Below are positions 35,431 through 44,821 of a DNA stretch of 64,000 nucleotides, piece by piece. Positions within the stretch are counted from its first letter, which is position 1; every line of letters starts with the position of its first letter. The notes beneath the pieces are model-generated. The model saw nothing but the letters and a program-made list of their open reading frames with translations, was not told the DNA's origin and searched no databases. The position numbers were made by a program, and so were the translations under genes. Source of the DNA: Bog-950 sp964615305. GTDB taxonomy: Bacteria; Bacteroidota; Bacteroidia; Chitinophagales; LD1. The DNA lies in the NCBI GenBank assembly GCA_964615305.1, contig CAZTNA010000001.1, positions 310,001 to 374,000 of the forward strand, read 5' to 3'.

Positions 35431-38286
35431 CTACTTACTCAACATCATACTCTTCTTCTTATACAAATCGCGGAACCAAGGGTCGTAGAGGTCTTTAATA
35501 AAGCGGATGGCTTCACCGGTTGATTTCATTTCTGGCCCCAACTCGCGGCTAACACCGGGGAACTTGTCAAAGCTGAACACCGGTTCTTTTACCGCATAAC
35601 CAATCAAGCGTTTGAAGTAAGTGAAGTCTTTAATCTTATTTACGCCCAACATAATTTTGGTAGCGTAGTTCAAGTAAGGAACGCCATACGCTTTGCAGAT
35701 AAACGGAGTGGTGCGGCTGGCGCGCGGGTTCGCTTCTATTACGTACACCTTCTCGTTCTTGATGGCAAACTGAATATTTATCAGCCCTCGAATTTCAAGT
35801 GCCTTGGCAATTCTGCGGGTGTAGTCGCGCATGTCGTGCTGCACTTTTTCGCTGAGGTTATAGGGTGGCAGCATGGCATTGCTATCGCCACTGTGAATGC
35901 CCGCAGGTTCTACGTGCTCCATTACACCCATTATCTCTACCTGTTCGCCATCGTAAATAGCATCAATCTCGGCTTCTTCGGCACGGTCCAGAAAATGGTC
36001 AATAAGAATATTGTTATCGGGGAAAAATTTCAGAATGCTAACTACACTTTTAGTCAATTCTTCATCATTAATGACAATACGCATGCGCTGCCCGCCCAAT
36101 ACATAACTCGGACGAACCAACACAGGGTAGCCAACCCGGTGCGCCACTTCCAACGCTTCTTCAGCATTTTTTGCTGCGCCATAATCAGGATACGGAATAT
36201 CTAATTGCTTCAACATATCGCTAAAACGCTCGCGGTCTTCGGCAATATCCATGGCATCGTAACTGCTGCCTATTATTTTTATTCCGAGTTCATGTAAGTT
36301 TTTCGAAAGCTTTAAAGCGGTTTGTCCGCCCAATTGCACCACCACACCTTCGGGCTTTTCGTGGTCAATGAGTTCGCGGAGGTGTTCCCAAAACACTGGC
36401 TCGAAATAAAGTTTGTCGGCAATATCCGGGTCGGTAGAAACTGTTTCGGGGTTGCAGTTCATCATAATGGCTTCGTAACCCGCTTCTTTTATGGCCAGCA
36501 CACCGTGCACACAGCAGTAATCAAACTCAATTCCCTGGCCAATTCTGTTTGGACCCGAACCGAGCACAATTACTTTTTTCTTCGCACTTACTTTGCTTTC
36601 GTTTGTTTCAAGCGCGGTAGTAGTAGATGTTTTTTCGAAAGAAGAATAGTAGTAAGGGGTAAGCGCTTCAAACTCTGCTGCACAAGTATCTACCAGTTTG
36701 TAAATTCTGCGGATGCCGAGTTGCTTGGTGCGGTAGTTGTAAACTTCGTCCTCAGTGGTTTTAGTAAGATACGCCAACTGCAAATCGCTGTAGCCCTTTT
36801 CTTTTAAATCCTGCATTTCACCGGCAGTAATGCTGGCAAGTTCGCGCTTACGAAACACACGTTCTACATCAACCAATTCCATTATTTGATTAAGAAACCA
36901 GGGATCAATTTTGGTAATGTCCTGAATGGTTTTTAAAGGCACTCCAAGTTTCAGTGCATCGTAAATGCGGAAAAGTCTATCCCAGGATGCGTTTTTGATT
37001 CCCTGCAACATGTCCTCGGGATTTTGCCACTGCTTACCATCGGCCCCCAAACCAATTCTGTTGTTCTCTAAACTTTGACAGGCCTTTTGCAATGCTTCCT
37101 GAAAACTTCTGCCAATACCCATCACTTCTCCCACAGCTTTCATTTGCAAGCCGAGCGTATCATCGCAGCCGGCAAACTTGTCGAAGTTCCAGCGAGGTAT
37201 TTTTACGATTACGTAATCGAGTGCCGGTTCAAAGAAGGCGGAAGTAGTTTTGGTGATTTGATTTTTCAGTTCATCGAGCGTGTAACCAATCGCCAACTTC
37301 GCGGCAATCTTCGCAATCGGATAACCGGTTGCTTTACTTGCCAATGCAGACGAGCGCGACACACGCGGATTCATTTCAATGGAGATAATATCTTCAGTAA
37401 CGGGGTCAACCGAAAACTGAATATTACAACCACCGGCAAAACCCGGTAAATCGCAAATCATTGTTTTGGCATAATCGCGCATACGCTGGTAAACGGTATC
37501 GCTCAGTGTCATAGCAGGTGCCACTGTTATTGAATCGCCTGTGTGAATTCCCATCGGGTCGAAATTCTCTACAGTGCATATCACTACAAAGTTGCCCGCT
37601 ATATCTTTCATTACCTCCAACTCAAATTCTTTCCAACCCAACACGGCTTTCTCCACCAGTACTTCATGCACCGGTGATGCTTCTAATCCGCGTTTTAATT
37701 TTTCATCAAACTCTTCTTTGGTATGTACAAAACTTCCTCCCGTTCCTCCCAAGGTAAACGAAGGGCGAATCACCAATGGAAAACCTGTTTTTTGTGCGGC
37801 CTCTTTTCCTTCTAAGAAAGAGTTGCAGGTAATACCCGGAGCCACGCCAATACCCAACTCAATCATCCACTTGCGGTATTCTTCACGATCTTCGGTTTTA
37901 GTAATCGCTTTGGCATCTGCTCCCAACACTTTCACATCATACTTCTCCCAAATTTTCAACTCATTGGCTTCCATGTACAAGTTCAATGCGGTTTGTCCCC
38001 CCATAGTTGGCAACACCGAGTCAATTACATGCCCGCGCTTTTTCTGTTCTTCCAGAATCTTCACTATGCTTTCAATAGAAATAGGTTCCAGGTAAACATT
38101 ATCGGCCACTACCGGGTCGGTCATAATGGTAGCGGGATTGCTGTTTAACAGCGTTACTTCAATTCCCTCTTCGCGAAGAGAACGTGCGGCTTGCGAGCCG
38201 GAATAATCAAATTCGCAAGCTTGCCCTATAATGATGGGTCCCGAGCCGATGATTAAAGTGTGTTTAATCGAAGAATTCTTTGGCAT
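35431..38286 (-). CDS. carB: Carbamoyl-phosphate synthase large subunit, lacking the C-terminal MGS domain
   Basis: Makes carbamoyl phosphate for pyrimidine and arginine synthesis, with ammonia from CarA (not in the window). 951 aa with two ATP-grasp halves. First half: LIIGSGPIIIGQACEFDYSG, PTMGGQTALNL, PLVIRPSFTLGGTGG and EMNPRVSRSSALASKATGYP. Second half: VLGSGPNRIGQGIEFDYCC, VVQLGGQTALKLS, PVLVRPSYVLGGQRM and EANPRASRTTPFICKA. The protein stops ~20 residues after GPEMKSTGE, where E. coli CarB (1073 aa) continues into its allosteric MGS-like domain. The shorter form is known in many Bacteroidota, so this is not read as a frameshift. ATG at 38286; single gene, divergent from ctaA. Confidence 0.95.
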   Translation of the reverse strand: MPKNSSIKHTLIIGSGPIIIGQACEFDYSGSQAARSLREEGIEVTLLNSNPATIMTDPVVADNVYLEPISIESIVKILEEQKKRGHVIDSVLPTMGGQTALNLYMEANELKIWEKYDVKVLGADAKAITKTEDREEYRKWMIELGIGVAPGITCNSFLEGKEAAQKTGFPLVIRPSFTLGGTGGSFVHTKEEFDEKLKRGLEASPVHEVLVEKAVLGWKEFELEVMKDIAGNFVVICTVENFDPMGIHTGDSITVAPAMTLSDTVYQRMRDYAKTMICDLPGFAGGCNIQFSVDPVTEDIISIEMNPRVSRSSALASKATGYPIAKIAAKLAIGYTLDELKNQITKTTSAFFEPALDYVIVKIPRWNFDKFAGCDDTLGLQMKAVGEVMGIGRSFQEALQKACQSLENNRIGLGADGKQWQNPEDMLQGIKNASWDRLFRIYDALKLGVPLKTIQDITKIDPWFLNQIMELVDVERVFRKRELASITAGEMQDLKEKGYSDLQLAYLTKTTEDEVYNYRTKQLGIRRIYKLVDTCAAEFEALTPYYYSSFEKTSTTTALETNESKVSAKKKVIVLGSGPNRIGQGIEFDYCCVHGVLAIKEAGYEAIMMNCNPETVSTDPDIADKLYFEPVFWEHLRELIDHEKPEGVVVQLGGQTALKLSKNLHELGIKIIGSSYDAMDIAEDRERFSDMLKQLDIPYPDYGAAKNAEEALEVAHRVGYPVLVRPSYVLGGQRMRIVINDEELTKSVVSILKFFPDNNILIDHFLDRAEEAEIDAIYDGEQVEIMGVMEHVEPAGIHSGDSNAMLPPYNLSEKVQHDMRDYTRRIAKALEIRGLINIQFAIKNEKVYVIEANPRASRTTPFICKAYGVPYLNYATKIMLGVNKIKDFTYFKRLIGYAVKEPVFSFDKFPGVSRELGPEMKSTGEAIRFIKDLYDPWFRDLYKKKSMMLSK

Positions 38287-38296
38287 GTTTTGATGG

Positions 38297-38321
38297 CGGA
38301 TTTCGAATTTCGGATTTCGAA
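38297..38321. repeat. Short direct repeat upstream of carB
   Basis: CGGATTTCGAA occurs at 38297-38307 and again at 38311-38321 (14-bp period), just upstream of the carB ATG. This kind of TTTCGAA-rich spacer is common in the phylum; no function is assigned. Confidence 0.6.
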
Positions 38322-38491
38322 ATGAAACCGATTGTGTGCCCGCGGTCGGGGTGCGAATATAAGAATGCGCAGTGATTGGAGAACCACAGGCAAAATTTGT
38401 TTCGGGCTATTGTGGGTACTTATAACTTAGATAAGCGCAACAGTTTTTCATATTTGCTTTTTATTTTTCAAAAGTTACTCTCGCATTAGTA

Positions 38492-39556
38492 ATGTCTCCT
38501 TTGTCGCGTAAAATTGTTGGTACATGGCTGCTGGTTGGTTGCGCAATGGTTTTTTTTCAAGTAATAGTTGGTGGTGTAACCCGTCTGACTGAGTCGGGTT
38601 TGTCTATTACTGAGTGGAAGCCTGTAAAGGGTATTGTGCCTCCTCTGAACGATGCTGAGTGGAATGCGGAGTTTGAGCTTTACAAAAACATGACTCAGTA
38701 TAAAACCATGAACGAAGGCATGACGGTAGATGAGTTTAAATGGATTTATTTCTGGGAGTATTTTCACCGATTTTGGGCCCGGTTCATGGGCTTTGTGTTC
38801 ATTATACCATTTTCGTTTTTTGTGTGGAAAGGCTGGTTTGATAAATCACTGCAACGTAAAATTGCTGTGTTGTTTTTGTGGGGAGGAGCCATTGGGGTTT
38901 ATGGTTGGATAATGGTAAAAAGCGGTCTTACGGGAGTATATGTTCCACCAGTGCATTTAAGCATTCACCTGCTGTTGGCACTAGGTCTGTTTGCGTATCT
39001 AATTTACATGACGCTTTCGGTGTTTCGTTCTGATTTCGTATTTCAGATTTCCGATCTCGGGCTGAAAAAACACCGGACATTCGCCTACGCCATCTTAGCT
39101 ATTTTGTTTCTACAAATTTTTTTTGGGGGAATTGTTTCTGGTGCTAAGGCAGGACTTGCAGCCAATACATGGCCTGATATGAACGGAGAAATGATTCCGA
39201 AAGCGCTGTGGCAGTTAACGCCAACAACAGTAGGATTTACCACTTACAATGCGCAAGATTTTTGGGGGAGAATTTTTATTCAGTTCATACATCGGCTTAC
39301 TGCCTATACTTTAGTGGTGCTTGTTATTCTATTTTTCTTTAAAACTAGAGCGATTTCTTCCGATAAGTTTTTTTTAGCCGGAGTAAACTTGTTGCCTGTT
39401 GCCGTATTGTTACAAGCGGCAATAGGAATAGTTACTGTGTTGAATTGTGTTGGAAATATTCCAGTGGCTTATGGTGTTTTACACCAGGCGGGCGCCATGT
39501 TGCTTATAGCAAATACTGTTTTTGTTATTTTTCATTTGCGGAACAGCAATCAGTAA
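38492..39556 (+). CDS. ctaA: Heme A synthase, COX15/CtaA family
   Basis: Oxidises the heme O methyl group to make heme A for cytochrome c oxidase. 354 aa, about eight membrane segments. COX15-type signatures: VGGVTRLTESGLSITEWKP (first conserved loop), DEFKWIYFWEYFHRFWAR (invariant E-x-x-HR heme-ligand segment), VKSGLTGVYVPPVHLSIHL, FGGIVSGAKAGLAANTWP, FIQFIHRLTAYT (second HR) and LHQAGAM near the C-terminus. Followed 10 nt later by an MFS transporter gene on the same strand, so they are likely co-transcribed. Respiratory terminal oxidase genes are not in the window. Confidence 0.93.
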   Translation: MSPLSRKIVGTWLLVGCAMVFFQVIVGGVTRLTESGLSITEWKPVKGIVPPLNDAEWNAEFELYKNMTQYKTMNEGMTVDEFKWIYFWEYFHRFWARFMGFVFIIPFSFFVWKGWFDKSLQRKIAVLFLWGGAIGVYGWIMVKSGLTGVYVPPVHLSIHLLLALGLFAYLIYMTLSVFRSDFVFQISDLGLKKHRTFAYAILAILFLQIFFGGIVSGAKAGLAANTWPDMNGEMIPKALWQLTPTTVGFTTYNAQDFWGRIFIQFIHRLTAYTLVVLVILFFFKTRAISSDKFFLAGVNLLPVAVLLQAAIGIVTVLNCVGNIPVAYGVLHQAGAMLLIANTVFVIFHLRNSNQ

Positions 39557-39566
39557 ATATTTCTGA

Positions 39567-40808
39567 ATGAAAGAGAAACTATCCTCAGCCAAGTCGTTTT
39601 TTACCACGGTGGTAATTGTAGCCTCGCTGGGTTATTTTGTAGATATATATGACCTTATTCTCTTTAGCGTAGTGCGCATTGCCAGTTTGCGCGATTTAGG
39701 TTACACACAAAGTGAAATTGAAAAATTTGGTTTGCTGTTGCTAAATGTTCAAATGATTGGTATGCTGATTGGAGGTGTTTTGTTTGGTGTGCTGGGGGAT
39801 AAAAAGGGCCGCTTATCTGTCCTCTTCGGCTCAATTATACTTTACTCTCTTGCAAATTTGATGAATGCTTTTGCACAAAATGTAACCCAGTATGCAGTGT
39901 TTAGGTTTATTGCAGGTATAGGTTTGGCAGGTGAGTTAGGTGCAGGTATTACATTGGTGGCCGAATCAATGCCAAAGGAAAAACGCGGATATGGCACCAT
40001 GATAGTTTCAACTATTGGTGTAAGTGGAGCATTGGTGGCTGTGTTGGTTTATAAAGTGTTTCAGGACTGGCGGTTGTGTTATGTCATTGGCGGTGTATTG
40101 GGCCTGGCACTACTGATTCTTCGCATAGGTGTTTACGAATCAGGTATGTTCTCGAAATTAGTAGAAACGAATAAAGAAAGAGGAAACTTCTTTCATCTGT
40201 TTGCAAGCAAGGAAATTTTTTTGAAGTATGTTCGCTGTATCTTGCTTGGCATACCTTGCTGGTATTTGATGGGCATACTAGTTACCCTTGCTCCTGAATT
40301 TGTAAAAGAGTTAAACATCCAAACATCTTTAGAACCAAAAGATATGGCGGGCTATGCAGTGCTGTTTGCCTATTCAGGAATTACTATTGGTGACTTTGCC
40401 TGCGGTACATTGAGCCAGGTGCTAAACAGCCGAAAAAAATCACTCTTAGTTTTTACACTGTTAACGGCTGTAGGCTTTACTGCTTTCTTTCTTAGCAACG
40501 GACTGAGCGGAAAGTTTTTCTTTCCACTCTATCTGTTTATGGGAATTGGAACAGGTATTTGGGCTGTAGTAGTAACCAATGCCGCTGAACAATTTGGTAC
40601 AAACTTGCGGGCCACAGTTGCTACTTCTGTTCCAAATTTTATTAGGGGATCGTTAGTGCTAATCTCTTTGCTATTTACCTATCTACAAAGTTATTTCAGT
40701 AAGTTGCACAGTGCCGAAATTGTTGCAGCAGTTGTTATTGTGCTGCCTCTGTTATCCTTGTATTATACCGATGAAACATTTGGTAAAGATTTAGATTATA
40801 CCGAGTAA
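39567..40808 (+). CDS. MFS transporter
   Basis: 413 aa, 12 predicted membrane segments. Between TM2 and TM3 is GVLGDKKGRLSVLFGS (the MFS motif A, GxxxDxxGRR-like). FRFIAGIGLAGELGAGI on TM4 resembles the sugar/metabolite-H+ symporter groups. The N-terminal YFVDIYDLILFS carries Asp residues that could couple protons. The substrate cannot be told from sequence. Placed directly after ctaA (10 nt) and ended by a strong terminator. Confidence 0.85.
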   Translation: MKEKLSSAKSFFTTVVIVASLGYFVDIYDLILFSVVRIASLRDLGYTQSEIEKFGLLLLNVQMIGMLIGGVLFGVLGDKKGRLSVLFGSIILYSLANLMNAFAQNVTQYAVFRFIAGIGLAGELGAGITLVAESMPKEKRGYGTMIVSTIGVSGALVAVLVYKVFQDWRLCYVIGGVLGLALLILRIGVYESGMFSKLVETNKERGNFFHLFASKEIFLKYVRCILLGIPCWYLMGILVTLAPEFVKELNIQTSLEPKDMAGYAVLFAYSGITIGDFACGTLSQVLNSRKKSLLVFTLLTAVGFTAFFLSNGLSGKFFFPLYLFMGIGTGIWAVVVTNAAEQFGTNLRATVATSVPNFIRGSLVLISLLFTYLQSYFSKLHSAEIVAAVVIVLPLLSLYYTDETFGKDLDYTE

Positions 40809-40811
40809 AAG

Positions 40812-40846
40812 AAAAACGCCCGATGTGTTTCACCGGGCGTTTAAAA
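40812..40846. terminator. Bidirectional terminator between the MFS gene and mscL
   Basis: AAACGCCCG (40814-40822) / CGGGCGTTT (40834-40842), 9-bp perfect stem with an 11-nt loop. An A-run on the left gives a U-tail to mscL transcripts. Confidence 0.88.
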
Positions 40847-40860
40847 AAGTTGTTATTAGT

Positions 40861-41169
40861 TTACGCAGTTGGCTTGTCTTTACGCATACTGTTTATCCCT
40901 TTTATAACAAGGAATAGTACGAACGCAATAATCACAAAGTTGAAACTCATCTGAATAAAGTTGCCATACTTTACTTCAGCTTCACCCACCTTTAACGATA
41001 ACGTAGAAAAATTAACTCCGCCCATAAGTATTCCTACTAATGGCATAATAATGTCGCCAACCATGGAGTCAACTATTTTTTGAAAGGCACCGCCAATTAC
41101 AACTCCTACAGCCAAATCTATTACGCTGCCTTTCATGGCAAACTCTTTAAACTCTGATACCATTCCCAT
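40861..41169 (-). CDS. mscL: Large-conductance mechanosensitive channel
   Basis: 102-aa inner-membrane channel that opens under hypo-osmotic shock. The N-terminal helix and TM1 read EFKEFAMKGSVIDLAVGVVIG (20-residue core of the family), followed by VDSMVGDIIMPLVGIL. TM2 is FIQMSFNFVIIAFVLFLVI. The periplasmic loop and the C-terminal cytoplasmic helix are shorter than in the 136-aa E. coli protein. The frame opens MGM, so the second Met (codon 3) could be the start. Single gene; shares a terminator with the MFS gene. Confidence 0.93.
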   Translation of the reverse strand: MGMVSEFKEFAMKGSVIDLAVGVVIGGAFQKIVDSMVGDIIMPLVGILMGGVNFSTLSLKVGEAEVKYGNFIQMSFNFVIIAFVLFLVIKGINSMRKDKPTA

Positions 41170-41283
41170 AATTTTTAAAATTTAGTTTGTGAATAAATAT
41201 AAAGTGAAGATAGGCGAAGAATTTTTTGTTGCAAAAAGGAAGGCAGCCAGTTTTGCACATTAAAAAACCACACCGTATAAGGC

Positions 41284-42099
41284 TCAAATTTTTTCGTAAA
41301 AATTTTCCTCAATCCAACCTATTTTGCCGTCTATCAAACGTATTTTGTTCCAACTACCAACTGCATCTAAAATTTGGAACTTTATGCCTTCATGAATTGT
41401 AAAAAGGTTATTGCCATTTTCATCAGGAGCGCTTTTTACCACTACGTTTTTTACTAGTAATATTCCATATCCTGAATTGTCTTCTGCGCTGGTTTGCTTT
41501 ACAGCTAGCGTTACAAACACAAGTGAAAACATTAAAGCTATGGCGCTAAATATTAAAACGAAAGTTTTTCGAAGAATAAAAAAAAAGAGGGCAATACTTA
41601 GCAATGCCAGCCAAACAGTGCCTATCGCCAACCAACTCCAGCCGGCAGATGTACGAGCTAACGAAAAATTTTTGAATGCAGAAGTAATGGCCAATTGAGG
41701 AACCGGCACAAGTTTGTCGGTGGTTTTTAGTTGTGCAAGCTTTAAGTTATGAGCTACATCTTCATCGTCAGGCATAAGTTTTTGTGCGCGCTCGTAGTTT
41801 AATATAGCCTTTCCTATAACCTTGAGTTTATAGTAGCAGTTACCAAGGTTATAGTAAACATCGGCTGTTTGGTAGCCCTGATTCAATATTTTTTCGTATG
41901 ATAATGCTGCTTGCTCAAACTGACCGACCTTGTATTGAGTATTTGCCTGTGTATATAGTTGATCAGGTGTTTGAGAATATGCCACCGACCAGCAGCCACC
42001 AATCATGGTAATGAAAAGAGTAAGTGTATGTATGCACGCCTTTAATAAACGCGCAGGACATGACAAATGATAAACTACTAACGTTAATTTGTAACTCAT
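41284..42099 (-). CDS. batE: BatE-like protein: TPR repeats plus SH3-like domain
   Basis: 271 aa. Signal-anchor N-terminus, then two or three TPR units (LYTQANTQYKVGQFEQAAL, VYYNLGNCYYKLKVIGKAI, LNYERAQKLMPDDED), two membrane helices in the middle, and a C-terminal bacterial SH3-like domain (LLVKNVVVKSAPDENGN, GSWNKIRLIDGKIGWIEE). This order is that of BatE in the Bacteroides aerotolerance (bat) operon. The start overlaps the end of batD by 4 nt, so the two are translationally coupled. BatA, BatB and BatC are absent from the window. Confidence 0.85.
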   Translation of the reverse strand: MSYKLTLVVYHLSCPARLLKACIHTLTLFITMIGGCWSVAYSQTPDQLYTQANTQYKVGQFEQAALSYEKILNQGYQTADVYYNLGNCYYKLKVIGKAILNYERAQKLMPDDEDVAHNLKLAQLKTTDKLVPVPQLAITSAFKNFSLARTSAGWSWLAIGTVWLALLSIALFFFILRKTFVLIFSAIALMFSLVFVTLAVKQTSAEDNSGYGILLVKNVVVKSAPDENGNNLFTIHEGIKFQILDAVGSWNKIRLIDGKIGWIEENFYEKI

Positions 42100-44021
42100 G
42101 CTTTTACTTCGTCTTCTAAATCAGCCATCAGATTCATGGCTAAATCATAATTGCTTTTCATTTCACTTCCCTCGCCTATAGGTGCATACAGCGCTAATTC
42201 GCAGGTTTCGAGCAGAGATTTGAGTTTAGATATAGTATCATGCTTTGCATTTTTTGAAAGCAATTTTTCTTCCACATTGTCTTTAGATAACTCAGCCATA
42301 TCTATACTCAGCTTGTCGCCTAAGTAACCCCAAATAGCTCTCGATACTTCATCATAAAAATTCTTTTTATCGGATTTTGCTAGATGTTTTTCGGCAATAC
42401 TCAATCTTTTTTTAGCAAGTTTAAGCGCCTTCCTTCGTTTTGTGCCAATTACATCTGCAGCCATGTTTTCATTTCGCCTTTTAGCTGCCAGTAAACCAAT
42501 AAAAAGCAAAAACGGAGCTGAGTAAGCAGTTACGAATCCGGCCGATCCAAAGAACTTACTTTCTTTTTCAAACAATGGCTTATTGGTTTTTATATAACGA
42601 ATGTCTTGACCAAGCAAAGTAACTTCTTCTTGACCACTCCCTGTTGCAGCTACTGCAGCATTCATATTCTTTGAAGGCTCTCCGGCTACTTTTACGGTAA
42701 ATTCAGGAGAGTTAGTGGTAAAATATTTAGCGCTGCCCGGGTCGAACCACGAAAAAGACTTTGTTTCTATTTTGTATTCGCCAGGTTGGCGTGGAATAAC
42801 AAGGTAATCGTACTGCTTTGTTCCGCTCATTCCATCAGCAGTGTTTGTTATACTTTCTTTTGTTTTAGGGTCATACACTTCAAACTCATCCGGAAAGGTT
42901 AGTTCAGGAGCATCAACAAATTTTAAATTACCCGTTCCTGATATTTTTAGAGTGTAGGTAATTGGCTCATCTGTTTTTGCCTCTTTGTTGCTGAGCGATG
43001 TTTCAAACTTATAGTTGCCCACAGCACCGGCAAAATCGGCTGGCTTACCATTTTCGGGAAGGTCTTTAATATTTACAGAAACTGCAGATGTTTTTAGTGT
43101 AAGCGGCACTTGTTGTGCACGCCCCATATTGAAAAAATCATCGAAAACACTACGCGACCTTGATCGTATTTGAACTTGAGCAACCGTTGAAATTTCGCAA
43201 CCTGCTACAGGCAATGCACCTGCCCGCTGAGGATACAAATTGTATTTTAAAATTTCTATGGTGTTGTATTGTTTGCCGTTAATATTTTCAATTTGTGGCT
43301 TGCGGTTTGGCGATAGCTCTACCTCCTGACTCCAAAACCCGTCAAATGCCGGAGCCTTAACTACATTGAAACCTGAGAGATTTTGCCGGAAATACAATTT
43401 ATACGATGCCGTTAGCATTTCGCCTTTATAAGCTGAACTTTTGCTAACTACTAATTTCATATACACATCATCTTTCAACTCTTTTTCCAAATCACCACTA
43501 GATTGTTGAGGTTCTTCTTCTTCGTAGCCGCCATTAAAAAACGGGTCATCAAAGGGGTCAAAAGGGTTACGCTGTCGTCTTTGTTGTTGTTGTGCTACAG
43601 CGGCAGTCACCTGAACCGTAAGTTCATTGCTTTCCATATTGGTGCCACTCACCACTACACTGCCTTTGCTTATTTTAAAGTTGCCTTCTTTTTTTGGGCG
43701 AAGAATGTAGCTGTAAGTTACACTCTGTGTTACATTACCGTTTACCCACTGCATACTGGTTGAAGTGTTGGGTCCGCCCAATAATTGGAAATCATTTAAA
43801 GTAGGGGGCTTTATGCTGGTAGCGTTTCCGTTCTCTACTGTGTAGCTAAGCTGAAAGTTTGAGTTAAGCGGAACTGACTTGGGGGCAGAGGCGTAAAACT
43901 TAACTTGAGCCCGCAACTGATGGCAGCTGATGACAAACAACAATACAAATACAGTAGCAATAATTTGCTTCGAGTAATTGCCGGTTGAAAATTGCAAAAG
44001 GGCTGTTTGTTTGCTTTTCAT
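42096..44021 (-). CDS. batD: BatD-like (aerotolerance) membrane protein
   Basis: 641 aa. N-terminal signal anchor, then tandem beta-sandwich domains starting VKFYASAPKSVPLNSNF, with the family pattern YILRPKKEGNFKISKGSVVV and a Gln/Arg/Pro/acidic linker near residues 160-190. Further domains include YNLYPQRAGALPVAGCEI. A single membrane helix near residue 510 is followed by a charged cytoplasmic helical region. BatD proteins are tied to oxygen or envelope stress tolerance in Bacteroides; the exact mechanism is not established. In operon with batE (4-nt overlap). The gene upstream, 77 nt away on the same strand, is the first of the PhyH oxygenase genes, not batC. Confidence 0.87.
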   Translation of the reverse strand: MKSKQTALLQFSTGNYSKQIIATVFVLLFVISCHQLRAQVKFYASAPKSVPLNSNFQLSYTVENGNATSIKPPTLNDFQLLGGPNTSTSMQWVNGNVTQSVTYSYILRPKKEGNFKISKGSVVVSGTNMESNELTVQVTAAVAQQQQRRQRNPFDPFDDPFFNGGYEEEEPQQSSGDLEKELKDDVYMKLVVSKSSAYKGEMLTASYKLYFRQNLSGFNVVKAPAFDGFWSQEVELSPNRKPQIENINGKQYNTIEILKYNLYPQRAGALPVAGCEISTVAQVQIRSRSRSVFDDFFNMGRAQQVPLTLKTSAVSVNIKDLPENGKPADFAGAVGNYKFETSLSNKEAKTDEPITYTLKISGTGNLKFVDAPELTFPDEFEVYDPKTKESITNTADGMSGTKQYDYLVIPRQPGEYKIETKSFSWFDPGSAKYFTTNSPEFTVKVAGEPSKNMNAAVAATGSGQEEVTLLGQDIRYIKTNKPLFEKESKFFGSAGFVTAYSAPFLLFIGLLAAKRRNENMAADVIGTKRRKALKLAKKRLSIAEKHLAKSDKKNFYDEVSRAIWGYLGDKLSIDMAELSKDNVEEKLLSKNAKHDTISKLKSLLETCELALYAPIGEGSEMKSNYDLAMNLMADLEDEVKA

Positions 44022-44098
44022 TTCGCGGCTAATATAAAAGCCGTAAACGCATAGGCGTAACGGAAGAGCAAAGCGTTAATTTTTTTTAGCAAACTGTA

Positions 44099-44821
44099 TT
44101 AATAAAGCCCAATATCGAAATGAATATAGAAGTCATTGGGTTGATTGCAGAATTCAATTTTGCCGTTTTGCCAGAAGTACTGTTTTACAGGCTGTTCTTC
44201 GGGTATCATTGCCATCATAGCTGCCAAACGAATTTGATTGGACAAGTTAGAAAAAGAACGGTGAACCACACGGTGATGAATCAATAGAGCGTCTCCGGCT
44301 TTCACCGGTACGGTTTCCATCATTTGTTCTTCAATCTTGTTCTGTTCAGGTTTCCATTCAAACGGAATGTCTTTTCCGCGTATAGCTGAATATATGTTAT
44401 GACTGCCTTTATAAAACTGCAAAGCTCCGTTTTTGACATCTACATCAGTAAGGGGACACCAAAATGAAAATGAATGCGCATTAGTTTCATCACACAAACT
44501 CCAGTCCTGATGTATGCCCATCTCGCTTCCTTCTCCGGCATATTTGGTAGCATAGCAACCTAACACAGGTTTGTAGTTAACTGATAATTTTTGTGCTTTG
44601 GGCAGTAGCACTTTACAAACTTCGTCATGTGAAGTTTGCTTGTAAGCAGTATTTCTACTCCAGTTGGTTACGTGAAATCCTTTTTCGAAGCCGGTATCAA
44701 GTTTAGAGAAAACTGATGTAAGATATTCGCATTCTTCTTTAGATATAAAATCAGGCACTATGGCAAACCCGTTGCGTAAAAAAGCATCTTCTAATACTTT
44801 GTTATAAAATACTTGACGCAT
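44099..44821 (-). CDS. PhyH-family 2OG/Fe(II) dioxygenase 1
   Basis: 240 aa, the shortest of the seven PhyH proteins here. Double-stranded beta-helix oxygenase that would couple 2-oxoglutarate decarboxylation to substrate oxidation, usually hydroxylation. Iron ligands: His104 and Asp106 (IHQDWSLCDE) and His187 (VVHRSF). The 2-oxoglutarate-binding Arg is R198. The shared family loop IRGKDIPFEW is present. It ends soon after the barrel, without the C-terminal extension of its neighbours. Its start overlaps the end of oxygenase 2 by 20 nt, so it is the last gene of a three-PhyH operon. Substrate unknown. Confidence 0.88.
   Translation of the reverse strand: MRQVFYNKVLEDAFLRNGFAIVPDFISKEECEYLTSVFSKLDTGFEKGFHVTNWSRNTAYKQTSHDEVCKVLLPKAQKLSVNYKPVLGCYATKYAGEGSEMGIHQDWSLCDETNAHSFSFWCPLTDVDVKNGALQFYKGSHNIYSAIRGKDIPFEWKPEQNKIEEQMMETVPVKAGDALLIHHRVVHRSFSNLSNQIRLAAMMAMIPEEQPVKQYFWQNGKIEFCNQPNDFYIHFDIGLY

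Noticed and set aside
35836..37449. Open frames of 120-160 codons on the plus strand across carB
   Set aside because: They are antisense to a highly conserved gene, have no recognisable domains and follow its codon pattern.
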